Numbered from the stretch's first letter, positions 1 through 8,554 are shown. The stretch: 10,793 bases of DNA from Hyphochytrium catenoides (GCA_900088475.1 FLMG01004389.1:13505-24297); one strand, 5' to 3'. Made by a program: numbers and translations. The notes: a model not told the origin generated them from the sequence alone.

Positions 1-861
1 ATGATGGTCTCAAACGCCAGTCCACTCTCATCAGTCAGCATCCTGTGTGCCACTTGCCTTGCATTCCTGACGCTGCTGTCAAACATCGCCTTGTCTTCAG
101 TAAAGATTGCATACTGCAGATGCGCATACGTGATGGTGCTGCCCCAGTTTGTTGCTCTCATCGCTTCGTCCACGAGACCGTCAGGACCTATGCGAGCGGC
201 AATTGTAGGGAGGAGTATGCTCTGTACAAAGCTCTTGAAGCGATCTTCCACGCCTGAAGCAGTCCATCCCTGACTGTATTTGTGCTTGAGAAGCTCGGCT
301 GCCATCGAGAAAGAGGAAAGCGCCCACGCAGCCTCTAGCGGACCATTCTCTGCTTTCTTCCCAAAGATCTTGCAAGTTGTGGCCCATGCATCGATTAGCT
401 GGATGCCTTTGTCCGCATACTTGGTCTCCTTCGTGAGCAGATAAGCGATGGTATGCTTAAAGGCTCTCTCTGCGTCCCCAGTAAAGTTTTCATGACCAGC
501 GACGACTCTCTGCGCAACCAGAGCGTCTGTCTCTATCTTTCTCTGCCACTGGTACTGACGTCTCTGTGAAGGTATGTTCTCCTTGTCCTTGAGCGTAGGG
601 TTGAAGAAGGACTTCTCGCAGTGCTTGCGGCGGTTGGCCCAGATCTGCGCTAACAAAGTTCAAGAGTTGCTGGTACGCGTTCTGCGTCTGAGGATTGGAC
701 AGCGGCTTTAGGTTCATCAGTTTCTCGGTTAGCTGGGGACCGAGAATGGTTCCAGGATGCTGAAAGAACGCTGCAGCGGGTGTAGGGGCAAAGCTGCTTG
801 ATAGACATACCAGGAGAAGAAGGAGGACTGCTTTGAAAGGAGGAAAGAGAGAAGGAGACAT
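1..861 (-). pseudogene. secreted alginate-lyase-family protein, frameshifted and cut by the left window edge
   Basis: Reads right to left from an ATG at 861-859. The first 84 codons (861-610) begin with a clear signal peptide: a Leu-rich core at residues 11-20, then TPAAA before the mature start. Next comes an HPGT motif and a helix that aligns with the intact paralogue at 4358-5764. One extra base near 609 (or a 5-base loss, since the paralogue is two codons longer here) breaks the frame. From 608 to 1 the other frame stays open for 202 codons and aligns throughout: FNP, NFTGDA, HTIAYL, ENGPLEA, AELLK, GPDGL, NWGSTIT, LQYAIFT. In the ENGPLEA-to-NWG part more than half the residues match the paralogue. 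A sequon (NFT) and a Cys are shared. It ends at the edge just before the paralogue's R-D-x2-H motif, so the C-terminal third is outside the window. The frameshift is not in a homopolymer, so it may be real, but a sequence error cannot be excluded. Read as shown, the frame-1 product would stop at 490-492 and lack most of the domain. Confidence 0.85.
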
Positions 862-889
862 GATGATTCAAACAGAGGCGAGGCCTTCG

Positions 890-980
890 GTACGAGTACG
901 AGAGGAAGGGGAAAGAAGAACGTCCGAGGGGCAAGAGAGAGAGAAAAAGAGAGAGGGATACCTTGACGAGCCTTATAATG
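890..980 (-). promoter_or_regulatory. core promoter of the frameshifted lyase copy: TATA box and CT-rich leader
   Basis: On the minus strand TATAAG reads from 977 to 972, about 110 bases upstream of the ATG. It is followed (964 to about 905) by an almost pure pyrimidine run. A TATA box with a CT block just upstream of the start codon is typical of many strongly expressed fungal genes. The assignment is by position and composition only; a transcription start cannot be seen. Confidence 0.45.
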
Positions 981-1189
981 GCAAGTGTCTTAGAGTGGAG
1001 GTCAATAGGAGAGACAAGATTTGAGCTTTGAGAGAGGGCGGTGGCTGAGGAGCCACTAGCATCTGCTAAGTGGCAGGAAGTTTATAGAGTGAGGTCCTCG
1101 TCTGGCCAGCAAGAGAGGCGCGAGCAGCATGGCAACCCTGCTGCTCTCTCTCCTTACGTCGCTCTTCCCTTGGCACCTTCCCAGTCATC
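981..1189. other. non-coding upstream region
   Basis: Purine-rich at its left end. I see no coding potential here; it probably belongs to the upstream region of the minus-strand lyase copy. No recognisable binding site was found. Confidence 0.4.
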
Positions 1190-1256
1190 ATGTCTCTCCG
1201 TCTCTTCCTCTCTCTTTCTCTCTCTCTTTCTCCTTCTCTCTCACTTTCTTTTTCTG
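1190..1256 (+). repeat. (CT)n-rich polypyrimidine tract
   Basis: Nearly uninterrupted C/T on the plus strand, mostly alternating TC broken by TTTC and TCC. Open frames across it (Ser/Leu-rich on plus, Arg/Glu-rich on minus) are artefacts of the dinucleotide repeat. Confidence 0.85.
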
Positions 1257-1369
1257 GCTGTGCCATCAGATCTTTCTTACGACGTCACTTTAAGGGCCCA
1301 TCATCTTTTTTCTGCCTCCGCCTTGTTTGCTCCGTAGAAAGTCACAAGGCTTCTTCATCGTTTCCTCTC

Positions 1370-1497
1370 CCATTCTCCCTCTTCTCTCTCTCTCTCTCTC
1401 TCTGTTGCTTTACCAGTCTTTTCGCGTCCCCTCTCTCTCTCAGTTTCTCTCGTCCGTTTCCCCTCTCTCTTGCTCTCTCCTCTTTCTTCATCAGGAC
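1370..1497 (+). repeat. (CT)n-rich polypyrimidine tract
   Basis: Imperfect TC repeat with a longer pure run near 1383-1402, interrupted once around 1403-1424. It gives Ser/Leu/Phe-rich spurious frames in all plus-strand phases. Confidence 0.8.
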
Positions 1498-1682
1498 ATT
1501 TTGCCTGGCCAGAACTTTTGGCAGCAGCGCCCGTTCAGTGGTAGAATCATGAGTGTCGAGAGAATAGATCTTCCTAATGGATCTCCTCCAGTCTTCTACT
1601 TTCGCCTGTAGTGCGTGTCCCCTCTTCCTCTTTCTTGTCTGGAAGAAAAGAAGACCTTTCACTACCTTGGTACGGAGGTCAG

Positions 1683-1876
1683 AAGAAGATAAAGCTCAAG
1701 AAGCGTGAGCATGAGAGAGGCGGTAGTCACAGCCTTCGTGGACGTACGCCCCAAGAAGCAGGATAGAGAGCGTGCAGCAAGAAAGAAACGGAAAAGAAGG
1801 AGAGGAGAGAGTAAGAATAAAAGGGAAGCGAGAGCGAGAGAGAGAGTAAAGGAGGAAATGGAGAAACGAAGACTAA
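1683..1876 (+). repeat. polypurine (GA-rich) tract
   Basis: Plus-strand A/G-rich stretch, densest from about 1788 to 1875 (GAGAGAGTAA and similar). It is opposite in strand sense to the pyrimidine tracts on both sides. The Lys/Arg/Glu-rich 61-codon frame through it is low complexity and not supported as a gene. Confidence 0.7.
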
Positions 1877-1977
1877 TAAGAGGGTTTTAGCTCTCTGTTA
1901 GCCATCGTACGAAAGTCACAAAGAGGTTCTGTCACCAGGTCGAATGACCATCGCCAAATTTGCATCCTTGATGTCAT

Positions 1978-2346
1978 TGTCTCTCTCGGTCTTCGGTCGC
2001 TCTCTCTCTCCCTTAATGCGCCCACTCTGTCTCTCTTTTTGTCGTATCACACACGTGTCTCCTACTCTCCCGCCACACGCTCTCTCTTTCTGTCGTGTTA
2101 TTACCTTTACCTTTTCTTCATCCCGCAGCCTCTCTCTTTCTCTTGCCTTTGCCCTCTTTCTTCCAGCCATCTTCTCGCTGTTCTCTCGACATCTTGCTTT
2201 CTCTCACTTTCTCTCTCCTTATCATCTCTCTATTTTCTCTCATCTCTTTCTCTCTTTCGCTCTCGGTCCCTCTGGCTCTTTTTCTTTCTCTCTCTCTTTC
2301 TCTCTCTTTTTTCTCTCGTACTCCTCTCTTGCAGTCTCTCTCAGGC
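1978..2346 (+). repeat. long polypyrimidine tract (about 370 bp)
   Basis: The longest C/T-rich block of the left half, mainly TCTC runs with short non-repetitive islands around 2010-2130. All three plus frames are open for 100 codons or more across parts of it, which is the mark of a dinucleotide repeat rather than of a gene. Purine-rich DNA at 1788-1875 is of opposite sense and could pair with it imperfectly. Confidence 0.85.
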
Positions 2347-3006
2347 GGCTCCACTCCCACTCAGGTCTCCAGCATAATAAGGCGGAGAGGTTCTTGGCTC
2401 TCTTCAGCGCCAATAAAACTGAGAGACTGACATCTTTCGTTCTTTGCTTCTTGTTGAGAAGAACCTGTGCGGCCTAAGATGACTCGCGGCCGAAGCCGGA
2501 GGTAAAATCCTCTCTCTTCTTTCCTTTAAAGCCTCTTAGAGCCGGTAACGCTCACGACACGAGATCTAACACCATAGGCTTTAGCCAATTAACAATAACC
2601 CTATTGCAACCGCTAAGCAGGCTCGTTGACTTAGTGTGCTGACCGTTAGAGGCTATTATAGACTAGTTGTTCTCCACAATGTGTTTACCGTTCTACTGGC
2701 CTGTAAAACGGTAGTTCGGCCATGTCTGTCTTTTAGAAGGTTGGAGGCGCGCGCTGAGGAAGAAGCCTGCAAGTTCTGGACGACCTGGTACTGGGTGGCA
2801 TGGGACATCATAGGCACGGATCCCTATTGTTTCTTAGCTTTTAGCAGCCAGCGGCAGCAGCAAGGGCTGTTGACAGTGAAAGAGAGAGGAGAAAAACAGC
2901 TACGAGGATGGGCCTAAGATAGTTCTATTCTGCCCTAGGGAGTATAGAGAATCGATTAACCTGCAAGGTAGGGGCGTCAGCCCGATAGGAAGTCCAGATC
3001 TTTCGG
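2347..3006. other. gene-poor stretch, nothing recognised
   Basis: Normal-complexity DNA without a convincing reading frame, tRNA or rRNA. It contains two of three copies of the 10-mer ggcctaagat (2471-2480 and 2911-2920). It may hold decayed transposon DNA, but no family signature is visible. Confidence 0.4.
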
Positions 3007-3009
3007 GCT
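2979..3009. repeat. short perfect inverted repeat
   Basis: AGCCCGA at 2979-2985 pairs with TCGGGCT at 3003-3009 across a 17-base loop. It can fold as a 7-bp hairpin. It has no tRNA features, no T-run follows directly, and it may be chance. Confidence 0.35.
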
Positions 3010-3140
3010 CGCTTTCTCTCTATCTTTATTTACCTCGTTTCTTCAACTCTTCTATCCCCACTTCTCCGGCTCTCTTTCCTCTGAGTTTATTTGTCTCCCA
3101 ATTCTATCGTTCTCTTTGCTTTCCCTCTGCGCGGTCCTTC
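3007..3140 (+). repeat. diffuse pyrimidine-rich tract
   Basis: C/T-rich but more degenerate than the other tracts, with islands of TTTATTTA and TGAGTTTATTTG. No coding potential was seen. Confidence 0.5.
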
Positions 3141-3252
3141 AACTCCTAGTTCTAAAGAGCGTTATCCCTCTGTTCTATTCTTTGACTCTCGTGGCGTCGT
3201 CTCTGACAACGTTAGCAACAGCGCGGCCCGCCTTTCATGAAACTTTGAATCC

Positions 3253-3576
3253 ATGCCAGCTGCAGGAGATGAAGAAGAACAACCACCATCTGATATTCTT
3301 TCCACCGTGGTAAAGAAGGATCCCTTCTGTTTGTTGGGAGCAATTTTAAAGAGAGCAACCGAGAGACAACCATCGAGACGAACCGTTCGCCTTCAGTTTC
3401 ACGACAGGAGAGAAGAAGGGACAACCGGTCCCCTGCTGCTAGATTCAGAGGTCATCGTCACTGACTTTGCGCAACCAAGGACGACGTTTAAGAGGAGAAA
3501 GAACGTGGAAAGGAAGAAGACGAGACAAGAGAGAAGCGAAAGAGACAAACATCCGAGTTTGCTTTTATCAAACTAA
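3253..3576 (+). CDS. unrecognised 107-codon reading frame, doubtful
   Basis: An ATG-started frame of 107 codons between low-complexity blocks. The predicted product starts with an acidic stretch (GDEEEQ), has a short mixed segment to about residue 75, and ends in a Lys/Arg/Glu-rich tail that is merely the translation of a purine-rich run. I see no signal peptide, membrane segment or family motif. Another frame over the same DNA is also open for a while, so the frame itself is uncertain. It could be a small gene, a fragment of a decayed element, or chance. Confidence 0.18.
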   Translation: MPAAGDEEEQPPSDILSTVVKKDPFCLLGAILKRATERQPSRRTVRLQFHDRREEGTTGPLLLDSEVIVTDFAQPRTTFKRRKNVERKKTRQERSERDKHPSLLLSN

Positions 3577-4316
3577 ACAGCTTCAGTGTAAGGAGTTCGA
3601 GTATGGAGGTTTCTCCTTACATTCAGTTCCTCATCTCTTATTAATATTTAACAAACGCCACGACTGAAGAAGAGAGTAGAGTCTAAGAGCTAGAACTAGG
3701 CGAACACTTCAATAAGAGCTGGCAGGTCGCTTAGGGAAAGGACGTTCAGTTCAAAGACTCGTCAGCCGCAGATAGACTGGCACCGCTATTACCCATATTA
3801 GATGCTAAGTGAGGTTAATGAATCGCCTGTTTTTGACCTGATGAGGAGCCTATGGCAGCGAGGGGAGAACAGGAAGGAGAGGCGTTCAAGACGGAGGCTT
3901 TGTCCGTGGCGGTCGTGCCTTATTGCCTCCTCTTTGCCGGTTGTCTTCTTCCTCCACCGGAAAAGGCTGCTAATAGGTGGTTATTATAAAGAACTAGCAG
4001 CGAACAAGAGCTTGGGTTAGGCTTTTATGAAGGAGGATGAGAGACAGATACGCCTCATTACTTGCTGAGAAGTGACAAGACTATGTTGACGACTGTCGAA
4101 GAAGTAGAAGGAGAAAACGCCAGCGGTTGCCTAGTAGACAGGAGGTCAGACAGGGATAAGCTAAAGTTCGCCAGCATTGACAGTGATTCGTCTATAAAGT
4201 CTATGATAACGTTAATGATAGAGGCCGCTCTGGGTAACGATGTGTTATCAGAGAAAAGCCGCGCTCGTCTTCCTTCTTTCAGAAGTTTTCCTAGGCAAAC
4301 AAAAGTAGTGTACCAT
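3577..4316. other. gene-poor stretch downstream of the intact lyase gene
   Basis: About 740 bases of ordinary complexity. The open frames here (72 codons from 3802; 99 codons from 4062, which starts at TTG and runs into the CT repeat) have no recognisable motif. The part nearest 4316 is probably the 3' flank of the minus-strand lyase gene. No clear polyadenylation signal could be chosen. Confidence 0.4.
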
Positions 4317-4357
4317 CTCTCTTCTCTCTCTCTCTCTCCCTCCTCTCTCTCTCTGTC
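4317..4357 (+). repeat. (CT)n microsatellite directly after the lyase stop codon
   Basis: TC repeat ending two bases before the lyase stop codon (TAA on minus at 4360-4358). On the transcribed strand the 3' untranslated region would therefore begin with a (GA)n run. Confidence 0.9.
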
Positions 4358-5764
4358 TTAAATAGATGTACGACCAGTCGTAGCAAAGTGCGTCAGTGTC
4401 CCCAAGCCCCAGTGGAAGCTAAAGCTCTCGTATCCTCCCCTACTGATCAGTAGCCGCCTTGCCTGAGGCATAGATGTCCCTGAACTGTCCAGGCTACTAG
4501 AAGCAGACTCCTGACTGTTCAATGTGGCCCATTCTCTTCGAAGAGCATCATCGCCTTCATAGTTGCTTTCCAGTAGTTTCTCCTCTGATGTGAATGGTTG
4601 CTCTTCCGCGCTGGACAGCTTTCGGGCCAGCTGTTGGTCTTCTTGGCGGTAGACATAGTGATTGTACGCGATCCACCAGTTGCCAGGCAGCCAACGGACC
4701 CATCGGAGCTTCTCATTTTTGATGTCTTCAGGGATCTCTCCCAAGAGAATAGAGGCGTGATATTCATAGGAAGTTCTCAGGATGTTATTATTGGTGGAGA
4801 ACAGGTCAATGCCTTGGTGCCAGAGGATCTCACAGATGCCAGCGAGCCCTGCAATGCCAAACTGGCCGTGGATAACATCCCGTTTGACTGTCTCCGCGCC
4901 AAGCCCATTTTCCTTGATAATAATCCGTGGGAAGAGCTGCATGGCGTTGCGGATGCTGAGGTCAAACAGTGTGTTGTTCTGTGTGAAGATAGCGTACTGC
5001 AGCCTCGCCTGAGTGATCGTGGTGCCCCAGTTCCCCTCAGCAACAAAGCCCGTCAGCAGGCCGTCTGGGCCGTCTCTGTACTCAAACTGCGGCATGAGGA
5101 TGGTCTCCACAAAGGTCCTGAACTTGACCTCGACACCTGAGGCGGCCCAGCCCTCATAGTACATATACTTCAGCAGTTCAGCCGTCATTGCCATTGTCGC
5201 TAAGCCCCAGCCCGCCTCTAGCGGCCCATTCTCATCGATTAGTCCCCATTTCTGACATCTCTCTGACCACTGAGTCAGAATATCAATGGCCTTACGGGCA
5301 TATTTCTCCTCCTGGGTGATAAGATAAGCGATGGTGTGTTGGTATGAACGCGCAGCATCGCCCGTGAAGTTTGCGTTGCCTCCAATGACGCCCTGCGCCA
5401 TCAGCCTTGTCTGGTTGGCCAGTCTTTCTTCCCAGAATTGACGCCTTTCCGGGGTCATTTTTTCCAGCTCGGCAGGCCCAGGGTTGAAAATCACTCGCAC
5501 TTCAGGGACGGCTTGGACAGGCATGTCTAGATCGGCATTCACGAAGTCCATCAGTTGCTGCAGCGCATACTGTGTGATGTTTGACGTTGGCTGATAAAAC
5601 TTGAGCTTGTTGATTTGCTCTCGGCTCATGAAGGTGCCAGGATGGTTCCAGTTAAAGTATGTGTCAGACCGAACAACTGACCGCACATCATGCAAGGCAC
5701 CAGTGAGGGGCAACGCCAAGGTGACGGTGGCGACTGCCCCGAGGGCTAGTAGACTTGCTTTCAT
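4358..5764 (-). CDS. secreted alginate-lyase-family polysaccharide lyase, intact
   Basis: One uninterrupted frame of 468 codons without introns. Residues 1 to about 23 form a signal peptide (MKASLL start, Ala/Leu core, likely cut near TGA-LHD), so the protein is exported. The mature part looks like the alginate-lyase domain (Pfam Alginate_lyase type, an alpha/alpha toroid fold). Landmarks in order: NHPGT at 40-44, NFTGDA at 132-137, HTIAYL at 143-148, ENGPLEAGWG at 178-187, EGNWGTT at 243-249, ET-x2-RD-x2-H-x-QFGIAGLA at 291-307, WHQGIDLF at 315-322, EYHA at 334-337, a W-x3-YNHY-x2-R pattern at 364-373, and a C-terminal HWGLGTLTH at 451-459. Members cleave uronic-acid polysaccharides by beta-elimination; the substrate cannot be read here. 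His, Arg and Tyr of the RD..H and YNHY motifs are candidate active-site residues by analogy only. Four sequons (N62, N117, N132, N263) fit secretion. Start choice: the signal peptide begins exactly at this ATG. A paralogue lies 3.5 kb downstream on the same strand. Confidence 0.92.
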   Translation of the reverse strand: MKASLLALGAVATVTLALPLTGALHDVRSVVRSDTYFNWNHPGTFMSREQINKLKFYQPTSNITQYALQQLMDFVNADLDMPVQAVPEVRVIFNPGPAELEKMTPERRQFWEERLANQTRLMAQGVIGGNANFTGDAARSYQHTIAYLITQEEKYARKAIDILTQWSERCQKWGLIDENGPLEAGWGLATMAMTAELLKYMYYEGWAASGVEVKFRTFVETILMPQFEYRDGPDGLLTGFVAEGNWGTTITQARLQYAIFTQNNTLFDLSIRNAMQLFPRIIIKENGLGAETVKRDVIHGQFGIAGLAGICEILWHQGIDLFSTNNNILRTSYEYHASILLGEIPEDIKNEKLRWVRWLPGNWWIAYNHYVYRQEDQQLARKLSSAEEQPFTSEEKLLESNYEGDDALRREWATLNSQESASSSLDSSGTSMPQARRLLISRGGYESFSFHWGLGTLTHFATTGRTSI

Positions 5765-5835
5765 CTCTCCACCTGCAATGAACTACTGGCTAGCGATAAA
5801 TCCTTGCCACTGTTGAGCCTGATGCTATAACCTTC
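5765..5835 (-). promoter_or_regulatory. likely leader and weak TATA-like site of the intact lyase gene
   Basis: The minus strand reads GGTGGAGAG just before the ATG. A TATA-like TTATAGC lies at 5832-5826, about 65 bases upstream. The CT block seen before the paralogue's ATG is absent, so the two copies do not share an obvious promoter architecture. Confidence 0.25.
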
Positions 5836-6719
5836 TGTGGAAGGAAGAAGAGAAACCTTTCCCTGGTACCTTTAGGAGCTATAGGAACTCTGATCGTACC
5901 GTAGGCCCAGAAGACGACGGCAAGGAGGCGCCAAGAGTTACTCTTTCCCATCAATCCAAACTTCGGAGAATGAACGCCAGGAAGGTAGGCGAACGATGAC
6001 AGCCGGCAGGCGGGTATATCGCTCCTTAGCAAGGCCTCACCGTCCGTCGTGCTTGTCTCTATTCATCGCCCATCAAAGAGGAGAAAGCAAGAGAAAAGAA
6101 GACGGAGCCGGTTGGCTGAGTAATCTTCTCTCCTCCGTGTTTCCTCCTTCGCTCGCTTCAAACGGCCTCCCTTATACATCCATAAGAAGAGAGGGAAGAT
6201 GACGGAGGAACGACGCAGCTGCGCTAAAGCCGTCCACCATGGTCTGAGTGGCTGCTGCTGAAGCTGCTACTAGCGACAAAAGTATCAAGCACATTCAGGA
6301 GAGAGTCGCTCAGGCCCCTAGCAGGTTATTACTAGGAGGCGCACGGCCAATGATAACACGCTTCTCCGTCCTAGCTCTCTCCATCCTGCCAGGAGTATGA
6401 ACGAAGCTAATGACAGCGACTGCACGGCGAAAGACGAAAGAATAGGCTGTTATCCTGCTCACCGTCTGGCTGCCCACGTGACCAGGAGCTTTATCCCTCC
6501 TGCAGCGTGCACCGACTGTTTACTACCAAGCCTGGCTGCAGCTTGTCAGGAAAGGAAGAAGATGAAGATACGACTCTTACTTATTTTCTGTGTGTCCGTG
6601 GGGGTGTACTACCGGTAGGCACGGCTGCCTGGTGTCGATTATTAGTCTCCTCCGGCTTTTATTATGAGGAGAGCAGAGTAGTTCTCCTGGTTCTTGATCC
6701 ACCAGCTCTTTCTGGTACC
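5836..6719. other. intergenic region upstream of the lyase gene, no gene seen
   Basis: Holds the probable distal promoter of the minus-strand lyase gene. The longest frames (80 codons on minus from 6032, 73 codons on plus from 6397) show no motif, no consistent composition and no neighbour support. No RNA gene was recognised. Confidence 0.45.
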
Positions 6720-6867
6720 TTCTCCGTTCACTTCCTTTCCTTGTCTCCCTCTCACTTGATTGAATTTTCTTCGTTCTTCTTCTTGCCCTCTCTTGGCCAT
6801 CTGCTCGCTCTGTCTTTCTCTTTTGTTTGTCTCTTCCTCCTCTCACTCTCTGTCTCATTCTCTCTCG
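6720..6867 (+). repeat. polypyrimidine tract, diffuse left part
   Basis: C/T-rich stretch that leads into the ordered repeats at 6868-7130. It is interrupted by short G-containing words and carries no believable coding frame. Confidence 0.7.
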
Positions 6868-6947
6868 CTTACTTTGTCTTTCTCTCTCTTATTTTGTCTC
6901 TCTCTCTTATTATGTCTCTCTCTCCTAATTTGTCTCTCTCTCTCTCT
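6868..6947 (+). repeat. minisatellite, 18-20 bp unit, four copies
   Basis: The words CTTACTTTG (6868), CTTATTTTG (6888), CTTATTATG (6906) and CCTAATTTG (6924) recur at spacings of 20, 18 and 18 bases, joined by TCTCTC runs. It runs straight into the 22-bp family that follows. Confidence 0.75.
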
Positions 6948-7130
6948 GTTTTATTCTCTTTCTCTCTCTCTCTCTCTGTTTTACTCTCTTTCTCTCTCTG
7001 TTTTACTCTCTTTCTCTCTCTCTCTGTTTTACTCTCTTTCTCTCTCTGTTTTACTCTCTTTCTCCCTCTGGTGTACTCTCTTTTTCTCTCTCTCTCTCTG
7101 TTTTGCTCTCTCTCTCCCTCTCTCTCCTTC
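6948..7130 (+). repeat. minisatellite, 22 bp unit with 4-bp expansions, seven copies
   Basis: The marker GTTTTACTCTCTTTC or a variant begins at 6948, 6978, 7000, 7026, 7048, 7070 and 7100. Spacings are 30, 22, 26, 22, 22 and 30, that is 22 bases plus 0, 4 or 8 bases of extra TCTC. The sixth unit is degenerate (GGTGTACTC). Two growth modes are thus superimposed: duplication of whole units and slippage inside the TC part. Confidence 0.85.
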
Positions 7131-7891
7131 CAGGCGTCCTGCTCGATCGTCCCCGACGTTCAGAGCTGAAATCTCGGATTGGCTAGAACTGTCCAAGTCT
7201 AGTTCTAGATCGTATCTCACTCCGAACGTACATAGATCTCACTCTTCCTTCGGCTCCGTTAGAGGTTCGGCCTATGTGTGGCCTCAGAAGTTCTTCAAAC
7301 AGTGAAACAGCACCAAGATTAAAGGCCGTCGTTCGCCCCGACACGTGCTGCTTTTCAATGATAAACAATGGCCTAAGATGTTACTACCTAGCACCCACGT
7401 CAACCGCCGCAGGATCGATGGAAGTAGACCAAGTTATTAGAAGCATAGTTCTACGATGAGGGGTAGCGAATAAGATAAAGACCAGGGACCAATGAAGAGA
7501 ACGCTGCCCTAAGGCTTCGAAGTCTGGCGGGCGCCATCGCGGGTAAATTAACGCCACATAGTTCCAGGTTCCAGGCATGAACGAATAAAGAAAGGTAGTG
7601 GCACCTTGACCAGCAGACTCTACGTACGAAGAGAGGACAAGTAGGAGCCTGGGCATGGCATGAAAGGTGGAAGGTAACCAGTGCTTGGCGATGGTAAGTT
7701 CTTCTTAGATGAGTACCATAGCAGATTATATAGCTCATAGAGCATGCACACTGCTGCGCCAGAGGACGTGACGGACTAAGACCTCTCCTACCGACTGCTT
7801 CCGCTCTCTTTACTACGAAAGCTACTTATATTCTGGAGACTAAGATAAGGCCTCAGCCTTATTTTTATAATAGTGTTGCCTATGTGTTATC
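7131..7891. other. gene-poor stretch, possibly decayed coding or transposon DNA
   Basis: Ordinary complexity with no assignable gene. A 90-codon minus frame (7656-7384) and the plus frame over 7470-7578 both look mildly protein-like, but neither has a motif or start context that decides. The third copy of ggcctaagat is at 7370-7379. Confidence 0.35.
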
Positions 7892-8088
7892 AGCGTGTGG
7901 CTTGACGAAGGGTGTAACAGGCCCGAGCTGAAGCAGCTGCGGGACCTTGTGAAGCTTCTGACTGGCCGGTTTGCGATTGAGATGGGAAGATTCTGGGACT
8001 CTCTCATGCTAATTGGAGATGGCTGGAGCTTCACATTGCGTCAATCAGAAGATCAGAACATGCCAGGGATTGGGAGCTGTCAGAAGGT
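7892..8088 (+). other. possible isolated exon or coding fragment
   Basis: Coding-like 65-codon stretch between a possible acceptor (TGTTATCAG ending at 7891) and a possible donor (CAGAAG then GTAAGG, the GT near 8089). The product would hold an amphipathic leucine-rich helix (LRDLVKLLTGRF) and an FWDSLMLIGDGWSF segment. I do not recognise the family. No upstream start exon or downstream continuation could be identified; the DNA after the donor is purine-rich and non-coding. It could be a relic of a captured gene. Confidence 0.2.
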
Positions 8089-8554
8089 AAGGAAGGAGCA
8101 GGAGAGGTCAGCCAGGGGAATCAAGGAGTGATGGTCAGATGGGAGAGATCTTCGGGTGTGGAGAAAAGTAGGGGGATTATGTGTGTTAAGCAGTAGAATA
8201 GGATACACGAAGATCTTGTAGGGATGTAAGCAAGAGCAGCAAAGAGACGAGGAGATCAGAGACAGCTCAGAGAGAGAGAGAAGAGAAGCTAGGATAGATG
8301 ATAGGAGCATTAGGAAGTAGGAACAAGAAGGCAGTGACAGTCAGTCAGGATTTGGCTCTATCTTTATAATAACGCTAACCACGCTACTTTTTCCGGCTAA
8401 AAGGCCGCTCGTTAGACTTACTGCCTTGAAGCTGCACTGAAGCTCTTCTGAATGTTGCACTGCCAGCTCAGATTAGTCTCTTTGCGAATTCGTTATCGGT
8501 ATCTGTCGGCCGGTATTATCTGAAGCTTATCGTGGCTTCAGAAATCAGTCTGCG
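8089..8554. other. purine-rich non-coding stretch
   Basis: G/A-rich to about 8330, with a short GA run at 8269-8284, then ordinary DNA. The segment tgaagcttatcgtggcttca at 8521-8540 is a short imperfect palindrome just left of the retroelement cluster. No gene was recognised. Confidence 0.4.

Noticed and set aside
1066-2430. Many Ser/Leu-rich and Arg/Glu-rich reading frames of 60-180 codons on both strands
   Set aside because: They are translations of (CT)n/(GA)n runs, open in several phases at once, with no motif or fitting start.
4062-4361. 99-codon frame running into the lyase 3' end
   Set aside because: It starts at TTG, ends in the CT repeat, and has no recognisable motif.
4519-5140. 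Frames of 70-180 codons on both strands within the intact lyase gene
   Set aside because: Shadows of the lyase gene, which alone shows a signal peptide and family motifs.
6507-7305. Two overlapping frames of 181 and 220 codons that look like multi-pass membrane proteins
   Set aside because: The hydrophobic Leu/Phe/Ser pattern comes from the polypyrimidine minisatellite; both phases look alike.
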